Source of the DNA: an uncultured Mesonia sp.
GTDB lineage: Bacteria; Bacteroidota; Bacteroidia; Flavobacteriales; Flavobacteriaceae
Assembly (NCBI GenBank): GCA_947494545.1
Contig: CANLVH010000007.1
Coordinates: 1 to 64,000, forward strand
Length of the DNA stretch: 64,000 nt
Reading direction: 5' to 3'
In this document: one piece after another, positions 43,885 to 53,470 of the stretch
How positions within the stretch are numbered: position 1 is the first letter of the stretch
Layout of the letters: each line of letters opens with the position of its first letter
Position numbers and translations under genes: made by a program
The notes under the pieces: generated by a model
What the model was told of the DNA's origin: nothing
Seen by the model: the letters and a program-made list of their open reading frames with translations, nothing else
Database searches by the model: none

Positions 43885-45206
43885 TGCTTAACCGTTGGCT
43901 CTTTACGCAAATAGACAATAGTTCGCTCGTGCTTTTTCGGGTGTTTTTTGGTATTTTAATAACCTTAGAAGCTTGGGGCGCTATTGCTACCGGCTGGGTA
44001 AAGCGGGTTATGGTAGAGCCTTCGCAAACCTTTAATTTTATTGGGCTCGATTTTCTACAAGCACTATTAGGTCCAAAAATGTACCTCTACTTTTTTATTA
44101 TGGGCATTTTTGGGGTTTTTGTGACGCTTGGGTATAAATACCGTTTTAGCATGTTTGGCTTTACAATTATGTGGGCGAGTGTTTATTTTTTACAAAAATC
44201 AAGCTATAACAACCATTATTATTTGCTATTGCTCATTTGTATTTTTATGCTTTTGGTGCCGGCAAATAGATATTTATCTATAGATGCACGAAAAAATCCT
44301 GCTTTACGGAAAATTAGTATGCCGTGTTGGGTAAAAATCTTTATTATTCTGCAATTGGGTATTGTATATACCTACGCAGCGGTAGCAAAGCTATATCCGG
44401 ATTGGTTAGATTTAACCATGCCAACAATTCTAATGGATGCCCGTTCGCGTTTGCCGTATATCGGATTTTTATTGAAACCGGATTGGGTTCCCGTCGTGGT
44501 AGCTTATTTTGGTATATTTTTCGATTTGTTAATCGTTCCTTTGTTGCTATGGCGCAAAACCAGGTTGCCGGTTTTTATTTTAGCCATATTTTTTCATCTT
44601 TTTAATAGCGCGGTTTTTCATATTGGTATTTTTCCGTACCTATCTTTAGCGTTTTGTTTGTTTTTCTTTTCGGAAGAAACTATTCATAAACGCTTTTTAA
44701 AACGAAAACCATTTTACAACAAAGCCGAAGTAATCGTGCCAAATTATAAACCTTTGCTCGTTAGCTTTTTTGGCATTTGGTTTATCGTGCAAATAGGTTT
44801 ACCGTTGCGGCATTGGCTTATAAAAGACAATGTTTTATGGACAGAAGAAGGCCATCGTTTAAGCTGGCGAATGATGTTACGCACCAAAAACGGCATTATT
44901 AATTTTAAAGTTATAGATAAGCAAACCGGCAACGAACATTTTGTAAATCTAAAAGAATACCTCAGCAAAAAACAACGCCGCGCTTTGGCGACCAAACCAG
45001 ATATGATTTGGCAATTTTCGCAACGTCTTCAAAAAGAATATGCCAAAAAAGGAAAAGATATTGCCATTTATGTAGATTCCCGCGTAAGCGTAAACCAAAG
45101 ACCTTATCGCCGCCTAATAGATAATAAAGTAGATATGGCTGCAGCCGAATGGAACTATTTCTGGCACAACCCATGGATTTTACCCTCTAACTTAGATAAA
45201 TCTTAA
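43884..45206 (+). CDS. HTTM-domain membrane protein (gamma-carboxylase-like)
   Basis: 440 residues with several membrane helices. FRVFFGILITLEAWGAIATGW, QKSSYNNHYYLLLLICIFMLL and PCWVKIFIILQLGIVYTYAA are typical of the HTTM family, named after vitamin-K-dependent gamma-glutamyl carboxylase. A C-terminal soluble part of about 115 residues ends the protein. Substrate unknown in bacteria. Translationally coupled to ribF. Confidence 0.85.
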   Translation: MLNRWLFTQIDNSSLVLFRVFFGILITLEAWGAIATGWVKRVMVEPSQTFNFIGLDFLQALLGPKMYLYFFIMGIFGVFVTLGYKYRFSMFGFTIMWASVYFLQKSSYNNHYYLLLLICIFMLLVPANRYLSIDARKNPALRKISMPCWVKIFIILQLGIVYTYAAVAKLYPDWLDLTMPTILMDARSRLPYIGFLLKPDWVPVVVAYFGIFFDLLIVPLLLWRKTRLPVFILAIFFHLFNSAVFHIGIFPYLSLAFCLFFFSEETIHKRFLKRKPFYNKAEVIVPNYKPLLVSFFGIWFIVQIGLPLRHWLIKDNVLWTEEGHRLSWRMMLRTKNGIINFKVIDKQTGNEHFVNLKEYLSKKQRRALATKPDMIWQFSQRLQKEYAKKGKDIAIYVDSRVSVNQRPYRRLIDNKVDMAAAEWNYFWHNPWILPSNLDKS

Positions 45207-45218
45207 ACAAGAAATAAG

Positions 45219-45226
45219 TACCTTTG
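45219..45226 (+). promoter_or_regulatory. TAnnTTTG box of serS
   Basis: TACCTTTG, 59 nt upstream of the serS ATG. Confidence 0.45.
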
Positions 45227-45285
45227 CCGGTTTAAGAGACAACAAATCTTATAGTTTAAATTACTTTTACCAAAACCGAATTTTC

Positions 45286-46557
45286 ATGTTACAAGTAGCC
45301 CAAATTAGAGAACACAAAGAAGCTTTTATCAAAGCTTTAAAAAAGCGTAATTTTGATGCCAAGCAGTTTTTTGAAGAAGTATTGGCCTTAGACGAAAAAC
45401 GCCGTTCTACCCAACAAGAATTAGACAACACCTTGGCAAAATCTAATAAATTGTCTAAAGAAATTGGCATGCTTTTTAAATCCGGCGAACATGAAAAAGC
45501 CAACAAAGTAAAAGAGCAAACTGCAGATTTAAAAGAAAACTCCAAAAAACTAACCGAAGATTTGAATGCTGCCATTCACGATATGGAGCAAATTCTTTAC
45601 AATATTCCTAACGTGCCACACGAGTCTGTGCCGGCAGGAAGTACAGAAGAAGATAATGAAGAGGTTTTTAAAGAAGGCGACATTCCGGTTTTAGAAGAAG
45701 GTAATTTACCCCACTGGGAATTGGCCAAAAAATACGACATAATAGATTTTGAATTAGGAAATAAAGTTACCGGCGCCGGTTTTCCTATTTATAAAGGAAA
45801 AGGTGCAAGCTTGCAACGCGCTTTAATTACTTATTTTCTTACCAAAAACATTCAAGCCGGTTATACAGAATACCAAGTGCCGTTGGTGGTTAACGAAGCT
45901 TCGGGTTTTGGCACAGGACAATTGCCCGATAAAGAAGGACAAATGTACCACATAGCAAACGATGATTTGTATTTAATTCCAACTTCAGAAGTGCCGCTTA
46001 CCAATATGTTTCGGGACGATTTGTTGACAGATGCAGATTTACCCAAAAAATGCACGGCCTATACTCCCAACTTTAGGCGAGAAGCAGGTTCTTATGGCGC
46101 ACACGTAAGAGGTTTAAACCGTTTACACCAATTTGACAAAGTAGAATTGGTAAATGTGGTAAAACCGGAAAATTCGTATAAAGTATTAGACGAAATGGTA
46201 GAGCACGTAAAAGAATTGCTGCGCGATTTAAAATTACCCTATCGTATTTTACGTCTTTGCGGCGGCGATCTTGGTTTTACTTCGGCTTTAACTTATGATT
46301 TTGAAGTATTTTCTACCGCGCAAGATCGCTGGTTAGAAATTTCTTCGGTTTCCAATTTCGAGACCTTTCAAGCCAATCGCTTAAAAGTTCGGTACAAAAA
46401 TAAAGAAGGTAAAAAAGAGTTGGTGCATACCTTAAACGGAAGTTCTTTAGCTTTACCACGAGTTTTAGCCGGAATTTTAGAAAATTACCAAACCAAAGAC
46501 GGCATAAAAGTACCTGAGGTTTTGGTGCCGTATACAGGCTTTGACATGATAAATTAA
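45286..46557 (+). CDS. serS: Seryl-tRNA synthetase
   Basis: 423 residues. The N-terminal coiled-coil arm (about 25-105) binds tRNA-Ser. Class II motif 2 is FRREAGSYG and motif 3 is LNGSSLALPRVLAGILEN. TSEVPLTN is typical of SerS. Confidence 0.96.
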   Translation: MLQVAQIREHKEAFIKALKKRNFDAKQFFEEVLALDEKRRSTQQELDNTLAKSNKLSKEIGMLFKSGEHEKANKVKEQTADLKENSKKLTEDLNAAIHDMEQILYNIPNVPHESVPAGSTEEDNEEVFKEGDIPVLEEGNLPHWELAKKYDIIDFELGNKVTGAGFPIYKGKGASLQRALITYFLTKNIQAGYTEYQVPLVVNEASGFGTGQLPDKEGQMYHIANDDLYLIPTSEVPLTNMFRDDLLTDADLPKKCTAYTPNFRREAGSYGAHVRGLNRLHQFDKVELVNVVKPENSYKVLDEMVEHVKELLRDLKLPYRILRLCGGDLGFTSALTYDFEVFSTAQDRWLEISSVSNFETFQANRLKVRYKNKEGKKELVHTLNGSSLALPRVLAGILENYQTKDGIKVPEVLVPYTGFDMIN

Positions 46558-46656
46558 TGGGTTTTAAAGAAGCCTTAAATGTGAATATGATTTGAATTTT
46601 AAGGTGTTTGGTTCTTTTTCTTCCGTATAGCTAAACTTTTCTGTAAAGTGTTTTTG

Positions 46657-46676
46657 TCCCCAACTAGAGTTGGGGA
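46657..46676. repeat. 20-bp near-perfect palindrome
   Basis: TCCCCAACTAGAGTTGGGGA has 9-bp arms around AG. It resembles the hairpins at 17-67 in being a G/C-ended perfect stem with a tiny loop, but it differs in sequence. It lies upstream of the TPR gene, inside what would be an over-long N-terminal extension of that frame. Confidence 0.55.
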
Positions 46677-46839
46677 TTGGTTCGTTTTCTTTGGACGAGC
46701 AAAGAAAATGAACAAAGTTTCTAAGAATGCAAGATTAATATTCTTGTTTGATTTTTTGTTGAAAATGCTTAGATTGAATACAATTTTTAAGCTAATTAAA
46801 TCTTTAACAAGCAAAACTTCTTATAAAAACGCATTTTGT

Positions 46840-46847
46840 TATCTTAG
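46840..46847 (+). promoter_or_regulatory. Promoter box abutting the TPR gene
   Basis: TATCTTAG (one mismatch from TAnnTTTG) ends 4 nt before the ATG at 46852. Confidence 0.4.
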
Positions 46848-46851
46848 CAAA

Positions 46852-48639
46852 ATGCGTTTTTCACTTTTATATATAGCCTTGTTTTTTCTTTGCGGAAGCC
46901 TTTTTGGGCAATCGCCGCAATTGGCAGATAATTATATGGACCAAGGCGAGTATGAAAAAGCCAAAAGTATTTACCAAAAGCTGTTAAAAAAAGCACCCAA
47001 TAATTTACGCTACATTCAGCGGTTAACCAAAGTATATCAAGAGTTAGAGCAATACCAAATGGCAGAAAAGCTATTGCTAAAAAACGAAGACGAAATTAAC
47101 TTTTATCCAAACCTGTTGGTAGAAATTGGCTACAATTACCAACTAATGCAACAACCCGAAAAAGCAGCAAATTTTTATACCCTAGCTATAGATAAAGTAA
47201 AAACAAAACCCAATTATGCTTATGTAGTTGGTAATGCTTTTCAAGATTATAATTTATTAAACGAAGCTGTTGAGGTGTATGAAATTGGTTTAGAAAACGG
47301 ACCCAATACCAATTTTACCGTACAGTTAGCCAGAATTTATGGCGAGCAAGGTAAACTGGCCAAAATGTTTGAAACCTATATCGATTTAATCGAAGAAAAA
47401 CCGGAATATTTTTATTCGGTTAACCGAAATTTTTCGCAATATATTACAGAAGAAGCAGATAATGAAGCAAATGTGGCTTTACGGAAATTATTGCTAAAGA
47501 AAAATCAGCAACAACCAAAAGTTTTGTATAACGAGTTGTTAGCTTGGCTTTTTACACAACAAAACGATTTTAAAAAAGCTTTTATTCAGCAAAAAGCAAT
47601 TTTTATGCGTTCGGAAAGAAAAGAATTACACCCTTTTTTCGATCTTGCCGAAATTACTACCAAAAACAAACAAACGCAGCTTAGCAAAGATATTTTATTA
47701 TATATAATAGAAAATACTGCTAACGAGCGGCAACAATTAAACGCGCATTTAAATTTATTGCAATTAGATATAGCAAAGGCAAAACCAAAAGATTTTCCTG
47801 AGATAACCAAAGATTTTCAAGACCTGTTAGAAAAATATGGGCGCTCTACCAAAACCTTGGTATTACAACTTTCTTACGCCGAGTTTTTGGCCTTTACCAA
47901 AAAAGAACCTAAAAAAGCAAAAAACGTTTTACAAGATTTGCTAGCCCAAAAATTAAATCGGTTTGAAGAAGGTAGAATTAAATTACTCTTAGCAGACATT
48001 TTGGTGTTTCAAGAACAGTTTAACCAAGCTTTAATTTATTACAGTCAAATTCAGAAGAAAATAAAAAACACCAATTTGGCGCAAGAAGCGCGCTTTAGGG
48101 TAGCGCGTACCAGTTATTATAAAGGAGATTTTGATTGGGCACAAACGCAACTTAAAGTGTTAAAAAGCTCCAGTTCGCAACTTATTGCTAACGATGCTTT
48201 AGAGCTACATTTGCTTATTGCAGACAACTCGCTAGAAGACTCTACCCAAACTGCTTTAAAATTATTTGCCAAAGCAGATTTGTACGCCTTTCAGCAAGAA
48301 AATAAAAAAGCAAAAACTTTTTTAGACAGTATTTTAAGTCAGCATAAAGGCGAAAAAATAGAAGATGAAGCACTTTACAGAAAAGCCAAAATTTTAGAAA
48401 AAGAAAACCGTTACCAAGAGGCGGCAGAAAACTATGAAAAAATAATCAGGTATTACGGAGACGATATTCTGGCAGACGACGCGCATTTTTATGTGGCAGA
48501 ATTGTATCAGTATCAACTTAATAAACCCGAAGAAGCCAAAAAACATTACCAAACTATTATTTTTGATTTTGCAGACAGCATTCATTTTGTAGAAGCCCGC
48601 AAAGAATTTAGAAAATTAAGGGGCGATGCCATTCAGTGA
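46852..48639 (+). CDS. Secreted tetratricopeptide-repeat protein
   Basis: 595 residues from the ATG at 46852, which gives a clean signal peptide MRFSLLYIALFFLCGSLFGQ. The open frame reaches back to 46648 but reads through a palindrome. TPR units begin at about residue 25 (NYMDQGEYEKAKSIYQKLL) and recur to the C-terminus (EEAKKHYQTIIFDFADS). It is likely a periplasmic scaffold or adaptor. The partner is unknown. Confidence 0.8.
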   Translation: MRFSLLYIALFFLCGSLFGQSPQLADNYMDQGEYEKAKSIYQKLLKKAPNNLRYIQRLTKVYQELEQYQMAEKLLLKNEDEINFYPNLLVEIGYNYQLMQQPEKAANFYTLAIDKVKTKPNYAYVVGNAFQDYNLLNEAVEVYEIGLENGPNTNFTVQLARIYGEQGKLAKMFETYIDLIEEKPEYFYSVNRNFSQYITEEADNEANVALRKLLLKKNQQQPKVLYNELLAWLFTQQNDFKKAFIQQKAIFMRSERKELHPFFDLAEITTKNKQTQLSKDILLYIIENTANERQQLNAHLNLLQLDIAKAKPKDFPEITKDFQDLLEKYGRSTKTLVLQLSYAEFLAFTKKEPKKAKNVLQDLLAQKLNRFEEGRIKLLLADILVFQEQFNQALIYYSQIQKKIKNTNLAQEARFRVARTSYYKGDFDWAQTQLKVLKSSSSQLIANDALELHLLIADNSLEDSTQTALKLFAKADLYAFQQENKKAKTFLDSILSQHKGEKIEDEALYRKAKILEKENRYQEAAENYEKIIRYYGDDILADDAHFYVAELYQYQLNKPEEAKKHYQTIIFDFADSIHFVEARKEFRKLRGDAIQ

Positions 48640-48646
48640 TTTAATC

Positions 48647-48654
48647 TAACTTTG
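48647..48654 (+). promoter_or_regulatory. TAnnTTTG box of the DUF4286 gene
   Basis: TAACTTTG overlaps the TTG at 48652, so that TTG cannot be the start; the ATG at 48667 is 12 nt downstream. Confidence 0.5.
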
Positions 48655-48666
48655 AAGAAAAAAGCT

Positions 48667-48987
48667 ATGTATATTTATAATGTAACCATAAACGTGCAAG
48701 AATCTGTACACGATAAATGGGTAAGATGGATGCGAGAAGAACATATACCGCAAATGTTGGCAACCGGTAAGTTTACCAAAGCTTTAATGAGCAAAGTTTT
48801 GGTGCAAGAACCTATGGGCGGCATTACCTATTCTGTGCAATATACAGCCAAAAACAAAGCAATGTTGGAGCGGTATTATAAAGAAGATGCAAAAAAATTA
48901 CGGGCAGAATCAAAACAATTTAAAGATAAATGTGTTAGTTTCCGCACAGAATTAGAGATCGTAAGTCAACATGAAGAAGCGCAATAA
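48667..48987 (+). CDS. DUF4286 family protein
   Basis: 106 residues from the ATG at 48667. [19 protein letters not shown] and the [13 protein letters not shown] segment define DUF4286, a small ferredoxin-like protein of unknown function. Its last 17 nt overlap rsmA, so the two are coupled. Confidence 0.85.
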   Translation: MYIYNVTINVQESVHDKWVRWMREEHIPQMLATGKFTKALMSKVLVQEPMGGITYSVQYTAKNKAMLERYYKEDAKKLRAESKQFKDKCVSFRTELEIVSQHEEAQ

Positions 48988-49828
48988 TTATAAACCTCAA
49001 AAAAAAAATCAGGACAAAGGGCCGGTACGCGCTAAAAAACATTTAGGGCAACATTTTCTTACCGATGAAAATATAGCCAAAAAGATAGCCGAAACCTTGA
49101 GTCTAAGCGGTTATAAGCAGGTTTTAGAAATTGGCCCCGGCACCGGGATGCTTACCAAATACTTATTGCAAAAAGATATAGAAGTGGTAGCTTTAGACTT
49201 AGACCAGGAATCTGTGGTTTATTTGCAAGAGTCTTTTGCTATCGATAATCCGCAACTAACAATAAAAGATAACTTTAAAGTTTTAGGAGCAGACTTTTTA
49301 AATTATGATTTGCAAAATATCTTTAGCGAAGAACAATTTGCTATAACCGGTAATTTTCCGTACAATATATCTACCCAAATTGTTTTTAAAACCTTAGAAA
49401 ACAGAGAGCAAATACCGGAGTTTACCGGTATGTTTCAAAAAGAAGTAGCCAAGCGCATTTGCGAGCCGGCCGGCAGTAAAGCTTACGGCATATTATCTGT
49501 GTTAACCCAAGCCTTTTATACGGTAGAATATTTATTTACCGTGCCGCCAAGTGTATTTAATCCACCACCAAAAGTAGATAGTGGGGTCTTACGCTTAACG
49601 CGGAAAGAAGGGTTTAGTCTTCCGGTAGAAGAAAAATTGTTTTTTAAAGTGGTAAAAACCGCTTTTCAGCAACGCCGAAAAACTTTGCGCAACAGCTTAA
49701 AAAGTTTCGGCTTAAGCCAAGAATTAAGAGAAGAAAGTGTTTTTGGGCAACGCCCTGAGCAACTTTCGGTAGAAGAATTTATAAGTCTTACGAAAAAAAT
49801 AGAAGCGGATGCAGTTTCAAATCAGTAA
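48971..49828 (+). CDS. rsmA: 16S rRNA dimethyladenosine transferase
   Basis: 285 residues. [19 protein letters not shown], the SAM motif [10 protein letters not shown] and the NFPYNIS catalytic motif identify RsmA/KsgA, which dimethylates A1518 and A1519 in 16S rRNA. Overlaps mgtE by 20 nt. Confidence 0.96.
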   Translation: MKKRNNYKPQKKNQDKGPVRAKKHLGQHFLTDENIAKKIAETLSLSGYKQVLEIGPGTGMLTKYLLQKDIEVVALDLDQESVVYLQESFAIDNPQLTIKDNFKVLGADFLNYDLQNIFSEEQFAITGNFPYNISTQIVFKTLENREQIPEFTGMFQKEVAKRICEPAGSKAYGILSVLTQAFYTVEYLFTVPPSVFNPPPKVDSGVLRLTRKEGFSLPVEEKLFFKVVKTAFQQRRKTLRNSLKSFGLSQELREESVFGQRPEQLSVEEFISLTKKIEADAVSNQ

Positions 49829-51161
49829 CGATTTTATAGAAAAAATAGAGCAACTTGTTGAAGAAAAAAACAACAAGCAACTCCTCCTGCAATTAGAAGA
49901 CTTGCACCACGCCGATATTGCCGAAATTCTAGACGAACTCTCTTTAGACGACGCCACCTATGTTATAAAACTGCTTAAAACAGATAAAACCGCCGAGGTT
50001 TTATTGGAGCTCAACGACGACGACCGCGAAAAAGTTTTAAACAATCTCTCTGCAAAAGAAATTGCCAACGAGATAGAAGAGATGGATACAGATGATGCCG
50101 CAGATATTGTGGCAGAACTCTCTCCAGATATCAAAGCGCGTGTTATAAAATATATTCAAGACGAAGAACACGCAGACAATATTGTAGAACTTTTACGCTA
50201 TGACGAAGATTCTGCCGGTGGTTTGATGGCAAAAGAATTGGTAAAAGTTAACGAAAACTGGAGCGTTACCGGCTGTATGAGCGAAATGCGCGAACAAGCC
50301 GAAAACGTAACCCGCGTACACAGTATTTATGTAGTAGACAATAAAAACCACTTAAAAGGCAGGCTTTCTCTCAAAGATTTGCTTACTGCGCCAAGCACGG
50401 CGCAAATAAGCGACGTTTATATAAAAAAAGTAGATTATGTAAACGTAAATACGCCGGGAGAAGAAGTAGCACGCATAATGCAAAAATACGATCTGGAAGC
50501 CATTCCCGTAGTAAACGAAATGGGTAAATTGGTTGGCCGTATTACTATAGACGATATTGTAGATTTTATACGCGAAGAAGCCGAAAGAGATTATCAAATG
50601 GCAGCCGGTATCTCAGAAGATGTAGAAGCAAACGACAGTTTGTGGCAGCTTACCAGAGCGCGTTTACCGTGGTTAATTTTGGCACTTTTGGGCGGTTTTG
50701 TGAGTGTAAACGTATTAGAAGCTTTTGACGAAGCTATAAAAACCCACGCCGCGCTATTTTTCTTTGTGCCACTTATGGCCGCAATGGCAGGAAATGTTGG
50801 CGTACAATCTTCGGCAATTGTATTGCAGGCCTTGGCCAATCGTAGTCTTAGAGGTTCGTTGCTTAAGCGTTTGCTAAAAGAAGTTTTACTCAGTTTATTT
50901 AACGGTGTAGTCTTGGCAAGCTTGCTAATAGCCGGCGGAATGTTACTTTTAGACCTTAATTTTGATTTTGGGTTAACCGTCGGGCTTTCGCTAATTTCAG
51001 TAATCATTAACGCCTCCTTAATTGGCACTTTTGTACCCATTATTTTAGACAAACAAGGTATAGATCCCGCTATGGCAACCGGGCCGTTTATAACAACCAG
51101 CAACGATATTTTCGGGATTCTTATCTATTTTAGTATTGCTAAACTTATTTTAGGATTTTAA
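49809..51161 (+). CDS. mgtE: Magnesium transporter MgtE
   Basis: 450 residues. An N domain (about 1-130; [27 protein letters not shown]), two CBS domains (about 130-255) and five membrane helices from about residue 280 follow in the usual order. [15 protein letters not shown] and [13 protein letters not shown] are in the pore region. A Mg-gated Mg2+ channel. Confidence 0.95.
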   Translation: MQFQISNDFIEKIEQLVEEKNNKQLLLQLEDLHHADIAEILDELSLDDATYVIKLLKTDKTAEVLLELNDDDREKVLNNLSAKEIANEIEEMDTDDAADIVAELSPDIKARVIKYIQDEEHADNIVELLRYDEDSAGGLMAKELVKVNENWSVTGCMSEMREQAENVTRVHSIYVVDNKNHLKGRLSLKDLLTAPSTAQISDVYIKKVDYVNVNTPGEEVARIMQKYDLEAIPVVNEMGKLVGRITIDDIVDFIREEAERDYQMAAGISEDVEANDSLWQLTRARLPWLILALLGGFVSVNVLEAFDEAIKTHAALFFFVPLMAAMAGNVGVQSSAIVLQALANRSLRGSLLKRLLKEVLLSLFNGVVLASLLIAGGMLLLDLNFDFGLTVGLSLISVIINASLIGTFVPIILDKQGIDPAMATGPFITTSNDIFGILIYFSIAKLILGF

Positions 51162-51165
51162 TAAT

Positions 51166-51267
51166 TTGGGCGTTCCCTTGTCCGCTTTAAGGCGGCCAAG
51201 GTCGGGCTATACGTTTGTAGTTTTTTAGGCGCTGCCATAAAAAAGCTACCACTGCTATCCCTAACGC
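51166..51267. repeat. Dispersed structured repeat with conserved ends
   Basis: It begins TTGGGCGTTCCC and ends GCTATCCCTAACGC. Inside, CCTTGTCCGC/GGCGGCCAAGG forms a hairpin, GTCGGGCTATACG follows, and then a second stem TTTTTTAGGC/GCCATAAAAAA. I recall a recurrent flavobacterial intergenic repeat with the same conserved words (GGGCGTTCCC, GTCGGGCT, CTGCAATCCCTAACGC) and variable stems. Function unknown. Confidence 0.5.
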
Positions 51268-51323
51268 AAAAAAACCAGCTTTTAAAGTTTTTTTAAAGCT
51301 ATAAGGAAATTTCAATTTATAAG

Positions 51324-51331
51324 TATCTTTG
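51324..51331 (+). promoter_or_regulatory. TAnnTTTG box of the thioesterase gene
   Basis: TATCTTTG, 13 nt before the ATG at 51345. Confidence 0.5.
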
Positions 51332-51344
51332 AAAAAAACTGTAT

Positions 51345-51743
51345 ATGCAGCCTATTCCATTTCAATATACTATTGCCGTTCCAGATTCTGCCATAGATCA
51401 ATTAGACCACGTAAATAACGTAAAATATGTACAATGGATTCAAGACGTGGCACAAAAACATTGGGAAGAGAAAACCTCTCAAGATATACGTAAAAAAGTA
51501 GGTTGGGTGGTACTAGACCATTATATAGAGTACAAACGTCCGGCTTTTAAAAACGAAAAACTTATCTTAAAAACCTGGATACACAATTATGGCAATATAA
51601 AATGTGAGCGTCGCACAGAAATAATCCGTGAAAACGATAATAAACTAGTAGTAAAAGCAAAAACTACCTGGTGTTTAATTAACCTGAGCACGCAAAAACC
51701 AACCCGCATAACGCCAGAAATAACCCAACCTTATTTTGAATAG
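51345..51743 (+). CDS. Acyl-CoA thioesterase, 4HBT hot-dog type
   Basis: 132 residues. DQLDHVNNVKYVQWIQDVA is the 4HBT active-site helix with the catalytic Asp, followed by a hot-dog fold. Probable thioester hydrolase of a short acyl substrate. The dehydrogenase gene follows 1 nt after the stop. Confidence 0.88.
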   Translation: MQPIPFQYTIAVPDSAIDQLDHVNNVKYVQWIQDVAQKHWEEKTSQDIRKKVGWVVLDHYIEYKRPAFKNEKLILKTWIHNYGNIKCERRTEIIRENDNKLVVKAKTTWCLINLSTQKPTRITPEITQPYFE

Positions 51744-51744
51744 T

Positions 51745-52689
51745 ATGAAAATATTGCACGTAGATAAAAACCATTCGTTACTCTTAGAGCAATTACAACA
51801 ATTAGGCTTTCAAAATGAGGAAGATTATACTTCTTCTAAAGCGGCAATACAAGAAAAGATACAAAATTACGACGGACTAATAATACGCAGTAGGTTTAGC
51901 ATAGATAAAGAATTTCTTTTGGCAGCAAGTAATTTAAAATTTATAGGTAGATTGGGAGCCGGCTTAGAAAATATAAATACAGCATTTGCCAAAGAAAGAG
52001 GAGTGCAGCTTTTTTCTGCCCCAGAAGGCAATCGTAATGCGGTTGGCGAGCACACGTTGGGAATGCTCTTAGCTTTGTTTAATAAATTAAAAATAGCCGA
52101 TACAGAAGTGCGCCAAGGTATTTGGAAACGCGAAGAAAACAGAGGTTTAGAGGTAGAAGGCAAAACCATTGGTATAATTGGTTACGGCAATATGGGCAAA
52201 GCATTTGCCAAAAAATTGCGCGGTTTTGATTGTGAGGTGATCTGTTATGATATCAAAGAAAATGTAGGAAACAAAGACGCCAAACAAGTTAGTTTAGAGC
52301 AGTTGCAAGAAAACGCAGATGTACTTAGTTTACATACGCCTTTGACCGATACAACCAAAAATATGGTAGATAAAGCTTTTATTGCCGGCTTTAAAAAGAA
52401 TTTTTGGTTGCTTAATACCGCCCGCGGAAAAAGCGTGGTAACCCAAGATTTGGTAGAAGCTTTAAAGGGTGGAAAAATTTTAGGAGCCGGCTTAGATGTG
52501 TTAGAGTACGAAAAAAGTTCTTTTGAAAATTTATTCAGCAACAAAGAAAACATGCCGGAGGCTTTTCAATACCTTATTCAAGCCAACAATGTTTTATTAA
52601 GTCCGCATATTGCGGGATGGACAATAGAAAGCAAAGAAAAATTAGCCCAAGTAATTGTAGATAAAATAGCGGCGGTTTTTACTAAATAA
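51745..52689 (+). CDS. D-isomer-specific 2-hydroxyacid dehydrogenase
   Basis: 314 residues from the ATG at 51745. NAD-binding is in TIGIIGYGNMGKAFAKKL. Substrate-binding and catalytic residues fit RLGAGLENIN, NTARGKSVV, LDVLEYE and SPHIAGWT. It resembles phosphoglycerate dehydrogenase-like SerA enzymes in the catalytic domains, without an ACT domain. Substrate not determined. It starts right after the thioesterase stop. Confidence 0.88.
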   Translation: MKILHVDKNHSLLLEQLQQLGFQNEEDYTSSKAAIQEKIQNYDGLIIRSRFSIDKEFLLAASNLKFIGRLGAGLENINTAFAKERGVQLFSAPEGNRNAVGEHTLGMLLALFNKLKIADTEVRQGIWKREENRGLEVEGKTIGIIGYGNMGKAFAKKLRGFDCEVICYDIKENVGNKDAKQVSLEQLQENADVLSLHTPLTDTTKNMVDKAFIAGFKKNFWLLNTARGKSVVTQDLVEALKGGKILGAGLDVLEYEKSSFENLFSNKENMPEAFQYLIQANNVLLSPHIAGWTIESKEKLAQVIVDKIAAVFTK

Positions 52690-52796
52690 GCATTTCTAAC
52701 TATTGGTTTAAAGATAAATAATTCTGAATAAATTTTGCACGATTAACAAAAAAATGTTAAGTTAGTGCCAAATTATTAACCAAAAACCAATTATTT

Positions 52797-53415
52797 ATGA
52801 GAAATTTACATCGCTACATCGCTACATCGCTACATCGCTACATCGCTACATCGCTACATCGCTACATCGCTGGTGCTGGCTTTATTTTTAAGTTTGGCTA
52901 GTTGTGAAAAAGACAGTACAATAGAAAATGATTTTTCTACTAAAATTCAATATGAAAATTCTACGATTTTTAAATCAGGAGAAAGTATTGAAATAGTCAC
53001 GGGTAAAAGCCCAAAAAAAATTAATACCGCCGGTATCTTTGTTGACAGCTCTATAGAAGTGAAAAATGGCACATTGTCTTCAAAAAACGACTTTCCAATT
53101 TGGTATATTCCTGTAGACAAAAGAGAGACTCCGGTAAAACTTAATAATACAGGTAAAATTCTTTATGATCCCAATCCAATTATAGCTTGCGACTGTTCTG
53201 CAGGTATGAATCTATGTGAGGTAAAGACAACCAAAACTGAAACAGCAACAGTAATTACTTGTCAAGGAGTCTGTGCAACTACTACAGAAGATACGGTAAT
53301 TTGTGCGATGAGTATAACTATTCCGAATGGTAAAGAAATAATTACAAAAGAAATTATCAATGGAATTATTGTCTCATCAAAAACAATAATTGTCAACGGG
53401 AAACAGTTTAAATAG
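52797..53415 (+). CDS. Phase-variable lipoprotein candidate, now out of frame
   Basis: The ATG at 52797 and the lipoprotein signal VLALFLSLASC are separated by 8-bp repeats that put them in different frames, so the ATG reads into a stop at 52899. With one unit more, or two fewer, the product would be MRNL, then HRYIATSL two or three times, then VLALFLSLASC. The mature part is about 170 residues with several Cys (ACDCSAGMNLCEV, TCQGVCATT, VICAMS) and a Thr-rich C-terminus; the family is not recognised. A GTG at 52873 could start translation but gives a signal without basic residues. Confidence 0.65.
52809..52871 (+). repeat. 8-bp tandem repeat CATCGCTA in the signal peptide
   Basis: Seven full CATCGCTA units (52809-52864) plus one unit CATCGCT(G). 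The unit length is not a multiple of 3. Three units encode HRYIATSL, so the repeat reads as an 8-residue peptide repeat when in frame. Total unit number must be a multiple of 3 for in-frame fusion to the downstream gene; here it is 8. Confidence 0.95.
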
Positions 53416-53430
53416 AAGTTTCTCTTTATC

Positions 53431-53457
53431 AAACCGAGGTTTAATGCCTCGGTTTTT
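53431..53457 (+). terminator. Terminator after the repeat-bearing lipoprotein gene
   Basis: AAACCGAGG (53431-53439) and CCTCGGTTT (53447-53455) around TTTAATG, then T-rich sequence. Confidence 0.75.
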
Positions 53458-53470
53458 AATTGTATTCGAT

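Noticed and set aside
46648..46851. 68-residue N-terminal extension of the TPR protein
   Set aside because: It reads through a palindrome and the promoter box, and the ATG at 46852 gives a clean signal peptide.
52809..52871. CRISPR array
   Set aside because: The repeats are 8 bp, contiguous and without spacers; no cas genes are in the window.
52797..52901. 35-codon peptide read from the ATG through the 8-bp repeats
   Set aside because: It is what the out-of-frame state yields; there is no sign that the peptide itself is functional.
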